A DNA stretch of 59,040 nucleotides, taken from positions 1 through 59,040 of the forward strand of contig AZYB01000003.1 in assembly GCA_000513055.1 (NCBI GenBank), read 5' to 3'. The position numbers and the translations under genes are program-made. The notes below the pieces were generated by a model. That model was not told the DNA's origin. It did not search any database and saw nothing but the letters and a program-made list of their open reading frames with translations. The stretch is from an alpha proteobacterium SCGC AAA288-N07 (GTDB taxonomy: Bacteria; Pseudomonadota; Alphaproteobacteria; Pelagibacterales; Pelagibacteraceae). Positions 35,891 to 45,164 of the stretch are shown here, piece by piece (position 1 is the first letter of the stretch; every line of letters starts with the position of its first letter).

Positions 35891-37149
35891 TTTTTAATTA
35901 CAATAAATTTTTTTATTTCTGAATATATATTTTTCAATATAGATTGACCCATAAAATTTATTTGTTTTTTCAATTTTATACTTCTTTTTTTCTTTGAAGT
36001 TAGGTCATTCAATAAAAATTTACTTAGATTATTAATAGTATTAATTTTTTTTGAAATTTTATAAGAATCTAAATATGAGTAAATATCTTTGAAATTATTT
36101 ACATGTGGCCCATGGTAAATTAAACAACCCTTTCTAGCAGGTTCAATTGGGTTTTGACCACCATGACCAATTATTGATCCACCTAAAAAAACAGATTTAG
36201 AAATATTAAAAAACTCTTGCGTTTCTCCGAAAGTATTAACAAGATATACATCAGTATCTTTATTAAAATTGGACTTGCTTGTATGAACGTGTATTTTTAA
36301 ATTTATTTTATTTAATTCTTTAATTATTTCATTACTTCGATGAATATGTCTTGGTATTATTATCAATATAACATTTTTTAAACTTTTTTTTAATTCAATA
36401 TGTGCTCTTCCACAAAAAATCTCTTCACTTTTGTGTGTACTAGCTGCGCACCATATTTTTTTATATTGAAACATTTTTAAGATATTTTTGTTAAGTTTAT
36501 TTCGAAGAATAGAGTTTGATTTTGTGAATTTTAAATTACCTAAATTTTTAATTTTTTTTGCACCCAAATTTTTTAAATATTTTTCTGTTTCTTTATTTTG
36601 ACACAAACATATATCAAAATTGCTAAAAATTGATTTTGCAAAATTTGAAACTTTTTTCCATCGCAAATAAGTTTTGTTTGTAATTCTTGCATTTAATAAT
36701 ATTAAAGGAATTTTTTTATTCTTAATGTTAAAAATAAAATTTGGCCAAATTTCCGAGTCAATAAAAATAGCTAAATTTGGAAGCCAATGACTAAGGAATT
36801 TTTTTGTAAAAATATCTTTATCAAAAGGAAGAAATTGATGAATTATTTTTTTTGATTTTATTTTTTTTTCAAATATTTTTGATGAACTTAGAGTATTTGT
36901 TGTCAAAAGAATCGATTTGATTTCTTTTATTTTTTCAATTTTTTCTAAAAGAGGTAAAATGCTCATTAATTCACCCACGCTTGCAGAATGAAACCATACA
37001 AGTTTACCCTGAGGTCTTTCTTTTTTTATTATAGATAGCTTTTCTGTGTATCTATTTTTATTTTCTTTTTTTTTATAGATTCTTATTTTGAGAATAATTG
37101 GAGCAAAAAAATAAACTATATTTGCTATCAACTTATATAATATTAACAT
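35887..37149 (-). CDS. waaA: Kdo transferase
   Basis: Transfers 3-deoxy-D-manno-octulosonic acid from CMP-Kdo to lipid IVA. The 420 residues begin with an N-terminal membrane anchor (LIANIVYFFAPIILK). WFHSASVGELMSILPLL near residue 53 holds the catalytic Glu region, and IFIDSEIWPNFIFN near 128 and VFLGGSIIGHGGQNPIEPA near 317 are conserved GT30 blocks. Whether one or two Kdo are added cannot be read. It overlaps lpxK by 4 nt and follows msbA by 3 nt, so the whole set is one operon. Confidence 0.93.
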   Translation of the reverse strand: MLILYKLIANIVYFFAPIILKIRIYKKKENKNRYTEKLSIIKKERPQGKLVWFHSASVGELMSILPLLEKIEKIKEIKSILLTTNTLSSSKIFEKKIKSKKIIHQFLPFDKDIFTKKFLSHWLPNLAIFIDSEIWPNFIFNIKNKKIPLILLNARITNKTYLRWKKVSNFAKSIFSNFDICLCQNKETEKYLKNLGAKKIKNLGNLKFTKSNSILRNKLNKNILKMFQYKKIWCAASTHKSEEIFCGRAHIELKKSLKNVILIIIPRHIHRSNEIIKELNKINLKIHVHTSKSNFNKDTDVYLVNTFGETQEFFNISKSVFLGGSIIGHGGQNPIEPARKGCLIYHGPHVNNFKDIYSYLDSYKISKKINTINNLSKFLLNDLTSKKKRSIKLKKQINFMGQSILKNIYSEIKKFIVIKK

Positions 37150-37152
37150 TAA

Positions 37153-38941
37153 TTAATGGGGTCTTAATTGTTTATTATAAAAGTTTTTATAAATTTCTGA
37201 ATTTTTTAAAAGATGCTTATGATCTCCTTCGGCAACAACTTTGCCTTTCTCAACTATAAAAATTTTGTTTGCCCTTAGTACAGTTGAAAGTCTATGAGCT
37301 ATAATAATAGTTGTTTTATTTTTTGTTAAATACATTATTGCTTCTTGAATTTTATGCTCGGTGTCTGCATCAAGTGAAGAGGTTGCCTCATCAAGTAAAA
37401 TAATTGGCGCATTCTTAAGAATAGCTCTCGCTATGGATATTCTTTGCTTTTCACCACCTGACAAACGGACTCCATTTTCTCCAATTATCGTATTATATTT
37501 TTCTGGTAAATTTTCTACAAAATCATGTGCAGCAGAAAACTTGCATGCTTCAAGTATTTTATCTTTTGAAGCTTTAGAATCTGCATAAGATATATTTGCT
37601 AAAACTGTATCATCAAATAGTGTGATATCTTGACTAACTAAAGAAATATTTTTTCTTAGGGAATATATAGATACATTGTAGATTGATTGATTATCGATAA
37701 ATATTTCACCACTTGAGGCATTATAAAATCTTGGAATCAAATTCATTATAGTAGTTTTTCCAGATCCACTGTGACCAACTAAGGCTATAACGCTTCCACC
37801 TTCTATTGTTAGATTTACAGATTTTAAGATTTCTTTATTATTCTCATAGGAAAAACTTACACCTTTATATTCTATTTTTGCCTTATCAATTAACAAATCT
37901 TTGACATTTATATTGTCGGAAATTTTTCTTTTCTCATCAATGACAGCTAAAACCCTTCTTGCTCCAGATAGACCTTGGTTAATACCAATATTTAGTGTGG
38001 CCAATGATCTTACAGGCTGATAAGACAACATCATTGCAGCAAGAAAAGAAAAAAAATTATTTATCTCAAGCGTACCTTCATCTACCATTATAGCTGAATA
38101 ATAAATTAAACCTGCTAACATGACTCCGGTCAAAAATTCCATAATTGGGGTGGCTCTAACAAGAACAATTCCCATTTTTTGACCTTTTTCTTTTGCCTCT
38201 TCTAAAAACTTATCTGCTCTTGCAAATTCAAATTTTTCCTTTTGATAAGTTTTAATTATTTTGGAATTTTTTAATATTTCAGAAAAATAAGTTGTAATCA
38301 TTCCCATTTTTTCTTGAACCTGGGTTGTTATTTTACCCATTCTTTTACCAAGAGATTTTGCTGTAATTGTTGCAAGCGGTATCATAATAATAGCAAATAA
38401 TGAAAGTCTCCAATTCTGATAGAACATCAAGCTCAACAAGGCAACTAAAGTTAAACTATCTTTAATTAAATTTAATACTGCTGTACTTACTAATTGAATG
38501 ATTAATGCCGCATCAAATAACAAATGTCCTATAAATTTTCCTGAATGTTTTTTTTCGATCACTTGAGTGTCGGCATTTATTATTGCTTTAGTTAAGTCGT
38601 GTTGAATTTCTTTTTCAATTCCTGCGCCAACTTTTATCATTGTAGTTCTTACAAGATAAAGTGAGATTCCTTTAATCGTAAAAGCTGACATTATAGCAAA
38701 AGGTATCAGCAACATAAATTCTTTGTTTTTTTCCACAAAGATTTTTTTAATAGCCGGATCAAGTAACCAAGCTATACCGGCAGTACTTCCAGCAATTTTT
38801 AATAGCCGGATCAAGTAACCAAGCTATACCGGCAGTACTTCCAGCAATTATGATTGAAAAAAATAATGCTAAAAAAATTCTATTAATATATCTACTAACG
38901 TAATCTTTATATAATCTTTTAATAATTTCTTTGTCACTCAT
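37153..38941 (-). pseudogene. msbA: MsbA-type lipid exporter, frame broken by a 52-bp duplication
   Basis: An ABC half-transporter of the MsbA lipid A flippase type, judged by family and by its place at the head of waaA-lpxK-lpxL. The reading frame starts at ATG 38941 and shifts inside a 52-bp tandem duplication at 38744-38849, so the first part stops after 60 residues. The remaining 550 or so codons are intact: six membrane helices, then Walker A GHSGSGKTTIMNL near 37765, signature LSGGEKQRISIARAI near 37450 and Walker B IILLDEATSSLD near 37390. Taking out one 52-bp copy leaves 1737 nt, exactly 579 codons. That the rest is undamaged suggests a very recent event or an assembly error. Confidence 0.85.
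38744..38849. repeat. 52-bp tandem duplication inside msbA
   Basis: The stretch beginning TTTTTAATAGCCGGATC at 38744 recurs at 38796 with a period of 52 and no mismatch over 54 positions (38744-38797 against 38796-38849). 52 is not a multiple of three, which breaks the msbA frame. Short TTTTT and AAT matches at the ends are the likely slippage points. Confidence 0.97.
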
Positions 38942-38956
38942 ATTTTTTTATAAAAT

Positions 38957-39817
38957 TTAAATATTTGTAACCATTAAAGTTAGAAAAATTAAAAAACCGA
39001 ATAAGTTATTACTTTTAAAAATAATTAAACACCTATTTGAATTATTTCTATCTAGACGAGTCATTTGATAAAAAAGATGCATAACGGGTAAAATTAAGAA
39101 TGTAAAATAATATATTTTATTTTGTTCTAAGAAACCTACAGTAATTAAAAATAAAATACATATAAAATAACATAGGCCAATAAAAAGTTTATAATTTTCT
39201 TTAAATTTAATAGATGTTGATTTTATTCCAATTATTTCATCATCATTAATATCCTGAAAGCCATAAATGGTGTCATAGCCTAATGTCCAAAATATGGCTG
39301 CAAAGTATAACAAAATGGGTTCTAATGATATTTGTCCTATAAATGATGTCCATCCCAACAAAATACCCCAGTTAAAAGTAAATCCTAAAAAAAGTTGAGG
39401 CCAATATGTAAACCGTTTCATATACGGGTAGGCAAAAGCAAAGGGTACTGATAATAAACCAAGAAAAATTGTTAGGTAGTTAAATTGAATTAAAATGATA
39501 AAAGCAACCAAACACAATAAAATTATATACACAAAAGACTCTTGCGTTGAAATTCTTCCCGAGGGTATAGGTCTATTTTTTGTTCTACCTACTCTTTTGT
39601 CAAAATCTTTATCAACTATGTCATTAAATATACATCCGGCGCTACGCATTATTATAGAACCTAAAAAAAATAAAATAATATATTTTATAAATAGTCCAAA
39701 TTCTTTAGTTTGATTTAAAGCAAGCGTTAAACCCCAAAGACAAGGCCAAAATAAAAGCATAAATCCAATTGGCTTATTCAATCTAGTAAGCTCGATGAAA
39801 ATTTTGATTTTATTCAT
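38957..39817 (-). CDS. ubiA: 4-hydroxybenzoate polyprenyltransferase
   Basis: Joins 4-hydroxybenzoate and a polyprenyl chain in ubiquinone synthesis, in the inner membrane. The 286 residues have about eight helices. RLNKPIGFMLLFWPCLWGL is near residue 11 and the first acidic motif, NDIVDKDFDKRVGRTKNRP, near residue 66. The second, YDTIYGFQDINDDEIIG, is near residue 179. These are the two Asp-rich magnesium sites of UbiA. It lies 15 nt upstream of msbA on the same strand, probably as the first gene of a longer unit. Confidence 0.92.
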   Translation of the reverse strand: MNKIKIFIELTRLNKPIGFMLLFWPCLWGLTLALNQTKEFGLFIKYIILFFLGSIIMRSAGCIFNDIVDKDFDKRVGRTKNRPIPSGRISTQESFVYIILLCLVAFIILIQFNYLTIFLGLLSVPFAFAYPYMKRFTYWPQLFLGFTFNWGILLGWTSFIGQISLEPILLYFAAIFWTLGYDTIYGFQDINDDEIIGIKSTSIKFKENYKLFIGLCYFICILFLITVGFLEQNKIYYFTFLILPVMHLFYQMTRLDRNNSNRCLIIFKSNNLFGFLIFLTLMVTNI

Positions 39818-39872
39818 TTAAGAAATGACTTGTAAATAACAAAGGGTAGTTTCATAATCAATCTGATTCGTT

Positions 39873-40277
39873 ATGAATGTAGATTATACTGTCACGGCAC
39901 TCATGTTTCCAGCCATACCGTTATTAATGAACGTTTATGGTAATCGGTTTCACACGTTAAGCGCTCTAATAAGAAAAATACATGACGAATATATTTGGGA
40001 AAAACATATTCCTCATGAATGGGAAAAACAACTTATTAATTTAAATGGAAGAGTTAAATTGTTAAAATTTACAGTTGCCTTTGCAAGTTTTGGTTTTTTA
40101 TTTAACATGTTAACTGTTTTGGCTCTTTATTTGGACAGAATATTGGAAGCTAGAATAATTTTTGGTACTTGTTGTATTACAATGATAATTTCAGTACTTT
40201 TTTTTCTTAGAGAAATACAAATTTCTACAAGATCTTTAAAGTTACATTTATCAGATATGAAAATTGACTTAGATTAA
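39873..40277 (+). CDS. DUF2721 membrane protein
   Basis: The 134-residue protein has three hydrophobic segments (about residues 8-22, 68-90 and 96-113). The early ALMFPAIPLLMNVYGNRFHTLSAL, with its P-A-I and N-R turn, matches DUF2721, a family of small membrane proteins of unknown role. An arginine/lysine-rich helix follows the first segment. The end overlaps the convergent quinone oxidoreductase by 4 nt. No functional link to its neighbours is seen. Confidence 0.7.
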   Translation: MNVDYTVTALMFPAIPLLMNVYGNRFHTLSALIRKIHDEYIWEKHIPHEWEKQLINLNGRVKLLKFTVAFASFGFLFNMLTVLALYLDRILEARIIFGTCCITMIISVLFFLREIQISTRSLKLHLSDMKIDLD

Positions 40278-41248
40278 GGAATAATAATTGAAGGACCAGT
40301 TATTTTTCTAGCTTCCAAATCTTGGTGGGCCTGCACTACATCTTCTAAATTGTATTTTTTAAATATATCTATTTTAATTTTACCCAATTTAATTTTTTCA
40401 AATAATTTATCCGTTCCTTCTTTTATTTCTTCTTTTGTAGCTAAGTAATGAAACATAGTGGGTCTTGTAAAATAAAGGCTTTTTGGTTGTATCATTTTTT
40501 TTACATCTATATTTGCTATGGAACCTGATGAATTTCCAAAAGATACTAGCATTCCTCTCATTTTTAAGCATTCAATTGATCCTTCAAAAGTATTTTTGCC
40601 TACTCCATCGTAAACAACAGAAACACCTTTGCCTTTAGTCAATTCTATAACTTTTTTTACAAAATTTTCCTTAGAATAATTTATTACAAAATCACAACCA
40701 TTTTTTTTGGCTACACTAACTTTTTCTTCTGATCCAACTGTTCCAATAACTTTACAACTTAAACTTTTTGCCCATTGACAAAAAAATTGTCCAACACCGC
40801 CAGCCGCAGCATGAAACAATAAAGTTTCATTTGGTGCAATGGGATAAGTTTTGTAAAGCAAATAGTATGCAGTCAAACCTTTTGTCATTAAAGCAGCAGC
40901 AATATTGAAATCTATTTCTTCTGGTATTTTAACTAAATTTTTTGTGGGATAATTTCTTTCTGATGAATACGCTCCAAGTGGAACACCAGCATATGCTACA
41001 CGATCGCCAATTGAAAAATCTTTAACTTTTGATCCAATTTTTTTAATGATACCCGAGCCTTCTGCACCTATACCAGATGGCAATTTAAGAGGATATAAAC
41101 CTGACCGATGATAAGTATCTATGAAATTTAGTCCTATGGCCTTTTGTTCAATTAATACTTCTTCAGGGCCTGTTTTACCAAGTTCAATTGTTTCAATTTT
41201 TAGAACTTCTGGGCCACCAGTTTTTTCAATTTTTACAACTCTTGTCAT
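40274..41248 (-). CDS. Zinc-free quinone oxidoreductase (MDR family)
   Basis: A medium-chain reductase of 324 residues that should reduce quinones with NADPH. The N-terminal GroES-like domain has EVLIEQKAIGLNFIDTYHRSGLY near residue 29. The nucleotide site is AAAGGVGQFFCQWAK near residue 148, the typical AAAGGVG of the quinone oxidoreductase group, and VYDGVGKNTFEGSI near 211 is also conserved. The zinc-binding Cys/His pattern of alcohol dehydrogenases is absent. The stop and the start of the pirin gene touch at 41248, so the two are in one unit. Confidence 0.88.
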   Translation of the reverse strand: MTRVVKIEKTGGPEVLKIETIELGKTGPEEVLIEQKAIGLNFIDTYHRSGLYPLKLPSGIGAEGSGIIKKIGSKVKDFSIGDRVAYAGVPLGAYSSERNYPTKNLVKIPEEIDFNIAAALMTKGLTAYYLLYKTYPIAPNETLLFHAAAGGVGQFFCQWAKSLSCKVIGTVGSEEKVSVAKKNGCDFVINYSKENFVKKVIELTKGKGVSVVYDGVGKNTFEGSIECLKMRGMLVSFGNSSGSIANIDVKKMIQPKSLYFTRPTMFHYLATKEEIKEGTDKLFEKIKLGKIKIDIFKKYNLEDVVQAHQDLEARKITGPSIIIP

Positions 41249-42087
41249 TATTGAACAAAGTTTCCGCTGTGATAATCCTGAACAGCTTTAATGATTTCTT
41301 CTTTAGTATTCATTACAAAAGGACCTCCTCTTGCTATGGGCTCACCAATAGGTTTTCCTGCTATAACTAGAAATTTACTTTTTTTATTAGCATAAATATA
41401 CAAATCATTTCCATTTTGAAGACAAATTAGATTTGAATTTTGCAATTGGTCGTGCTTTTTATTTCCTATTTTTATCTCTCCTGTAACTAAGTAAACGAAA
41501 GCATTGTGTGAAGAAGGAATAATAAAATTAAAAATTTTATCTTTTTCTAATTCCACATCTATGTAAATTGGATCTACTGAAATACCTTTTACAGGACCAA
41601 TTTTATCTTGATATTTTCCAGATATTATTTTGATTTTTTTTTCTTGATCTTTAAATTCAGGGATTTCTTTAGGCTCAATATTTTGATATGAAGGTCTGCC
41701 CATTTTAAGTTTTGCGGGCATATTTACCCATAATTGAAATCCGTGTAATTTTCCTTCTTTCATAATAGGCATTTCAGAATGGATAATTCCACCAGCTGCA
41801 GTCATCCATTGCACACTTCCTGGACCCAAATCACCTTTATTGCCTGTACTGTCCTCGTGTCTAAATTCTCCATTGAGCATGTAAGTGACCGTTTCTATAC
41901 CTCTGTGAGGATGAGGTGGAAAACCAGCAATATAGTCATCTTTATTTTCAGAGCCAAATTCATCAAACATTAAGAATGGATCAATAAAATCAAGTTCAGG
42001 AATTCCCATACTTCTTTTTAGTTTAACACCAGCTCCATCAGAGGTTTGAATAGCTTTAACAATTTTTTTAATTTCTATTGTCGACAC
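41248..42087 (-). CDS. Pirin family protein
   Basis: A bicupin protein of 279 residues. The metal-site signature PPHPHRGIETVTYMLNGEF lies near residue 56 and GSVQWMTAAGGIIHSEMP near residue 89, giving the three His and one Glu of pirins. Bacterial pirins may show quercetinase activity or regulate central metabolism; which one applies is not readable here. It starts 1 nt before the quinone oxidoreductase. Some link to redox or aromatic metabolism is a guess. Confidence 0.9.
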   Translation of the reverse strand: MSTIEIKKIVKAIQTSDGAGVKLKRSMGIPELDFIDPFLMFDEFGSENKDDYIAGFPPHPHRGIETVTYMLNGEFRHEDSTGNKGDLGPGSVQWMTAAGGIIHSEMPIMKEGKLHGFQLWVNMPAKLKMGRPSYQNIEPKEIPEFKDQEKKIKIISGKYQDKIGPVKGISVDPIYIDVELEKDKIFNFIIPSSHNAFVYLVTGEIKIGNKKHDQLQNSNLICLQNGNDLYIYANKKSKFLVIAGKPIGEPIARGGPFVMNTKEEIIKAVQDYHSGNFVQ

Positions 42088-42138
42088 GGACCAATTTTGT
42101 TTTAATTATTTAACTAATTCAAGTAGTTATATTTTTTA

Positions 42139-43212
42139 TTATTGTAATAAATCTTCTAATTTTCTTGTTTCACCAATTTTAAATATAATAGCGTCATCTT
42201 TGTGATAACCATACATATTTGTTGCATTTTTAAATCGTACCGAAGGTTCCATTATTGGTTCTAGAGATAATACAACAGTCCCCCAGTGCATGCCAATCAC
42301 TTTTTTACTTTTTAAATCTTGGGCAATATTTAAAGCTTCTTCGGGATTTGCATGATAGATAGATTTATCTTTTCTAGGCGCCATGGGGTAAAAATTATAG
42401 GCTCCTATATTAATAAAGGTTAAATCAATAGGCCCATATTTTTCTCCAAGTTCTTTATAAATATTTCCATAGCCGGTGTCACAAGCAAATAATATTTTTT
42501 TATCTTTATACTCTATTAAAAAATTACCCCACAAAGTTTTATTTGTGTCCCATAGACTTCTTTTAGACCAATGAACCGCAGGCACAAAGGTAATTTTTAA
42601 ATCATTTAGTTTTATTTCATCATACCAATCCATTTCTTTTACATCTGAATAACCATTTCTTGTAAAATATTTTCCAAGTTTGAGAGGAGCTAAAACTTTG
42701 GCTTTTTTGTAAGGAAATCTTTGTATGGTTCTAGTGCTCAAATGATCGTAATGATTATGTGTTAATAAAAATAAATTTACCTCTGGTATCTCTTTAAGAT
42801 TAATTGCAGGATCTACATATCTTTTGGGACCAAAGATTAAAGGTCCCATATTTTTTTCAAAAACAGGATCAGTAATGATAGTGGTATTACCAAGTTTGAT
42901 TAAAAATGTAGCGTGTCCTATCCAAGCCACATAATCTTTATTTTTATATTTTTTAAGATTTTCTAAAATTTCTTTTTTATTTATGACATGATCTTGTGGA
43001 ATATTTATATTAAGTTTCTTTTTTTCTTCATTGAATATCTTAAAACTCCAATTAAAAGAAGCATCCCTTTGAGGAGAGCCTTCGGGATTTCTAAAGGTTC
43101 CATCAGGCAAATGATGATAAGGTCGTTCTTTCATAGTTTCTGCAAAAGTACTATAATTTAAAAAAAAAAAGTTAATAACAAAGAATAGAATAATGTAAAG
43201 TTTTTTTTTCAT
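42139..43212 (-). CDS. Exported MBL-fold hydrolase (NAPE-PLD-like)
   Basis: The 357-residue protein starts with a signal peptide (YIILFFVINFFFLNYSTFAE). The metal site LLTHNHYDHLSTRTI (H-x-H-x-D-H) is near residue 150, after WIGHATFLIKLGNTTIITDPVF near 96. Other ligands lie in FVPAVHWSKRS, LFACDTGYG and GMHWGTV. This order is typical of the group with N-acylphosphatidylethanolamine phospholipase D and bacterial RomA/UlaG-like lactonases, so a phospholipid or outer-envelope substrate is possible. The start codon overlaps that of rsmE on the other strand. Confidence 0.85.
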   Translation of the reverse strand: MKKKLYIILFFVINFFFLNYSTFAETMKERPYHHLPDGTFRNPEGSPQRDASFNWSFKIFNEEKKKLNINIPQDHVINKKEILENLKKYKNKDYVAWIGHATFLIKLGNTTIITDPVFEKNMGPLIFGPKRYVDPAINLKEIPEVNLFLLTHNHYDHLSTRTIQRFPYKKAKVLAPLKLGKYFTRNGYSDVKEMDWYDEIKLNDLKITFVPAVHWSKRSLWDTNKTLWGNFLIEYKDKKILFACDTGYGNIYKELGEKYGPIDLTFINIGAYNFYPMAPRKDKSIYHANPEEALNIAQDLKSKKVIGMHWGTVVLSLEPIMEPSVRFKNATNMYGYHKDDAIIFKIGETRKLEDLLQ

Positions 43213-43930
43213 GACTTCTAAAATAAGACTATATTTTTCTAATAAAATTGAAAGTGATTTAGTAACGCATCTAAATAAAAACCAATCTCATTATATAAAA
43301 AATGTAATGAGATTAAAACCAGGAGAAAACATATCTATTTTTAATAGTTATGGTGAATGGAGTTCAAAAATTGAAAGCTATCAGAAAGGAAAGGCTTACA
43401 TAAAAATTTTAGATAAAGTAAGAGATGAAGAGGATGAAAGAAAAATTTGGCTAGCTTTTTCTCCAATAAAACAAAATCCATTAAATTTTATGATACAGAA
43501 AGCCACTGAACTTGGTATTCAAAAATTTATTCCTATAATATGTGAAAGATCAGTAGTAAAAAATATTAATACTGAAAGAGTTAAAAAGATTATAATTGAA
43601 TCGAGTGAGCAATCGAATCGACTTTCAATTCCTGAAATAAAAAAAATTGAATCACTAAAAAATTTTATAAAAGTTTTTCCAAAAAATGGATGTATAATTT
43701 TTTGTGATATAAATACTCATGAAAAAAATCTAAAAGAAATTTTAACGAAAAAGATTGAAGGACCAATATGTATTCTTGTAGGCCCTGAAGGGGATTTTTC
43801 TGAAACTGAAAGACAATTAATAATCAATCTCAAACAAGTTTATCCTTTATCTTTGGCTTCTAACATATTAAAAGCCGAAACAGCCTCTATAGCAGCCATT
43901 ACTATTGTTAATTTTCAGCTTAATTCATAA
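43211..43930 (+). CDS. rsmE: 16S rRNA (uracil-1498-N3) methyltransferase
   Basis: A SPOUT-fold enzyme modifying U1498 in the small subunit. The 239 residues begin IRLYFSNKIESDLV, with THLNKNQSHYIKNVMRLKPGENI as an N-terminal PUA-like domain. The knot has FSPIKQNPLNFMIQKATELG near residue 83, LVGPEGDFSETE near 193 and ASNILKAETASIAAI near 217. The ATG at 43211 shares two bases with the ATG of the divergent MBL gene, and no purine-rich ribosome site is seen before it. Confidence 0.92.
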   Translation: MTSKIRLYFSNKIESDLVTHLNKNQSHYIKNVMRLKPGENISIFNSYGEWSSKIESYQKGKAYIKILDKVRDEEDERKIWLAFSPIKQNPLNFMIQKATELGIQKFIPIICERSVVKNINTERVKKIIIESSEQSNRLSIPEIKKIESLKNFIKVFPKNGCIIFCDINTHEKNLKEILTKKIEGPICILVGPEGDFSETERQLIINLKQVYPLSLASNILKAETASIAAITIVNFQLNS

Positions 43931-44017
43931 TAATTTTTTTACAAAAATGTCACAAAAAAATTAGTATACCTTTAATTTTATTTAGGTATGTATATAAAGG
44001 ATTTATAAAAAAAAATA

Positions 44018-44272
44018 ATGAGCACTTCGTATACAATTTTGGCATCAGTCATTGGTTTCTTATTATTATTTTTATACCTGTCTTGGGTATATGTTTCGGC
44101 GAAATATGTATGGATAAAGAGCAATGATAAACCAGTTTTAAAAAGAAATCCAAAACGATGGAAAAACATTGTAGATTCAAAAAATAAAGATCTTGGATGG
44201 TTTGATTTAGGTAATCACATAATAATTATAGGAGTTATTTTGTTTGCAATATTTATTGTAAAGAATACATAA
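44018..44272 (+). CDS. Small membrane protein heading the cox operon
   Basis: An 84-residue protein with two hydrophobic helices (about residues 5-25 and 66-82) joined by a basic, charged loop (KRNPKRWKNIVDSKNKD). I recognise no family. It starts 87 nt after rsmE and ends 4 nt before ctaC, so it is likely the first gene of the oxidase operon and may be a small oxidase subunit or assembly factor. Confidence 0.65.
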   Translation: MSTSYTILASVIGFLLLFLYLSWVYVSAKYVWIKSNDKPVLKRNPKRWKNIVDSKNKDLGWFDLGNHIIIIGVILFAIFIVKNT

Positions 44273-44276
44273 AAAA

Positions 44277-45125
44277 ATGTTTCCGTTAATAGTCGCACAT
44301 ATTTTTGTTTTGATAGTTATAGCTTCGGTGGCCTTTCATTTTTGGTCTCCTTGGTGGTGGACTCCTGTTGCATCAAATTGGGGAGGCATGGACGATACAA
44401 TCCTTCTTACATTTTGGGTAACCGGAGTAGTATTTATTGCAGTATGTTTGTTCATGGCCTATTGCATATGGCGCTATCGTTATCAAAAAGATAGAAAAGC
44501 AGAATATAAGCCCGAAGATAAAAAATTAGAATTTCACCTTACTTGGCTAACCACACTAGGTGTTATAGTTATGCTGGCTCCAGGGCTTGTGGTTTGGCAC
44601 AAATATGTAACAGTTCCTGAAGATGCTCTTAACGTTGAAGTCGTAGCCTATCAATGGGGTTGGAAATATAGATTGCCTGGCGAAGATGATATTTTAGGTA
44701 AAACTGAAATAAAATTTATAAATGACGAAAATCCTTTTGGTTTAAATTTAAAAGACCCAAATGGCAAAGATGATATATTAGTAGATAGTGGTGACCTTCA
44801 TTTACAGATAGATAAACCTGTTAAACTTCTACTTCGATCCTTGGATGTTCTTCATAATTTTTATGTTCCCCAGTTTAGAGGAAAAATGGATATGGTTCCA
44901 GGTCATGTTACCTATTATTGGTTAACTCCGATAAGAACCGGAGATTTTGAAGTTTTGTGTGCAGAATTTTGTGGGGTTGGACATTATGCAATGAGAGGTC
45001 GTGTTTTTGTGGATGAGGAAAAAAATTACAATCAATGGTTAGCTCAACAAATCACTTTTGAGAAGATGCTAGCTCAAAATAAAATAGATAACAAATCATT
45101 GAAATTAGTAAAAAATATAGAATGA
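44277..45125 (+). CDS. ctaC: Cytochrome c oxidase subunit II
   Basis: The CuA-bearing subunit that receives electrons from cytochrome c. The 282 residues have two N-terminal membrane helices and a periplasmic cupredoxin domain. The aromatic block YQWGWKYRLPG is near residue 124, and the CuA ligands lie in LHNFYVPQF (His) and CAEFCGVGHYAMRG near residue 224, giving C-x3-C-x3-H-x2-M. No cytochrome c domain is fused. The mature protein may begin at the first helix, as no cleavage site is obvious. Confidence 0.95.
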   Translation: MFPLIVAHIFVLIVIASVAFHFWSPWWWTPVASNWGGMDDTILLTFWVTGVVFIAVCLFMAYCIWRYRYQKDRKAEYKPEDKKLEFHLTWLTTLGVIVMLAPGLVVWHKYVTVPEDALNVEVVAYQWGWKYRLPGEDDILGKTEIKFINDENPFGLNLKDPNGKDDILVDSGDLHLQIDKPVKLLLRSLDVLHNFYVPQFRGKMDMVPGHVTYYWLTPIRTGDFEVLCAEFCGVGHYAMRGRVFVDEEKNYNQWLAQQITFEKMLAQNKIDNKSLKLVKNIE

Positions 45126-45164
45126 ATTTAATGATACATTTATTTATGATAAAGTTTAGGAATT

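Noticed and set aside
38759-38941. Separate 60-codon gene before the msbA body
   Set aside because: Its sequence is the genuine MsbA N-terminus cut off by the duplication.
43960-43995. Inverted AGGTAT/ATACCT arms in front of the cox operon
   Set aside because: Only six bases pair, across 13 AT-rich bases; chance is likely.
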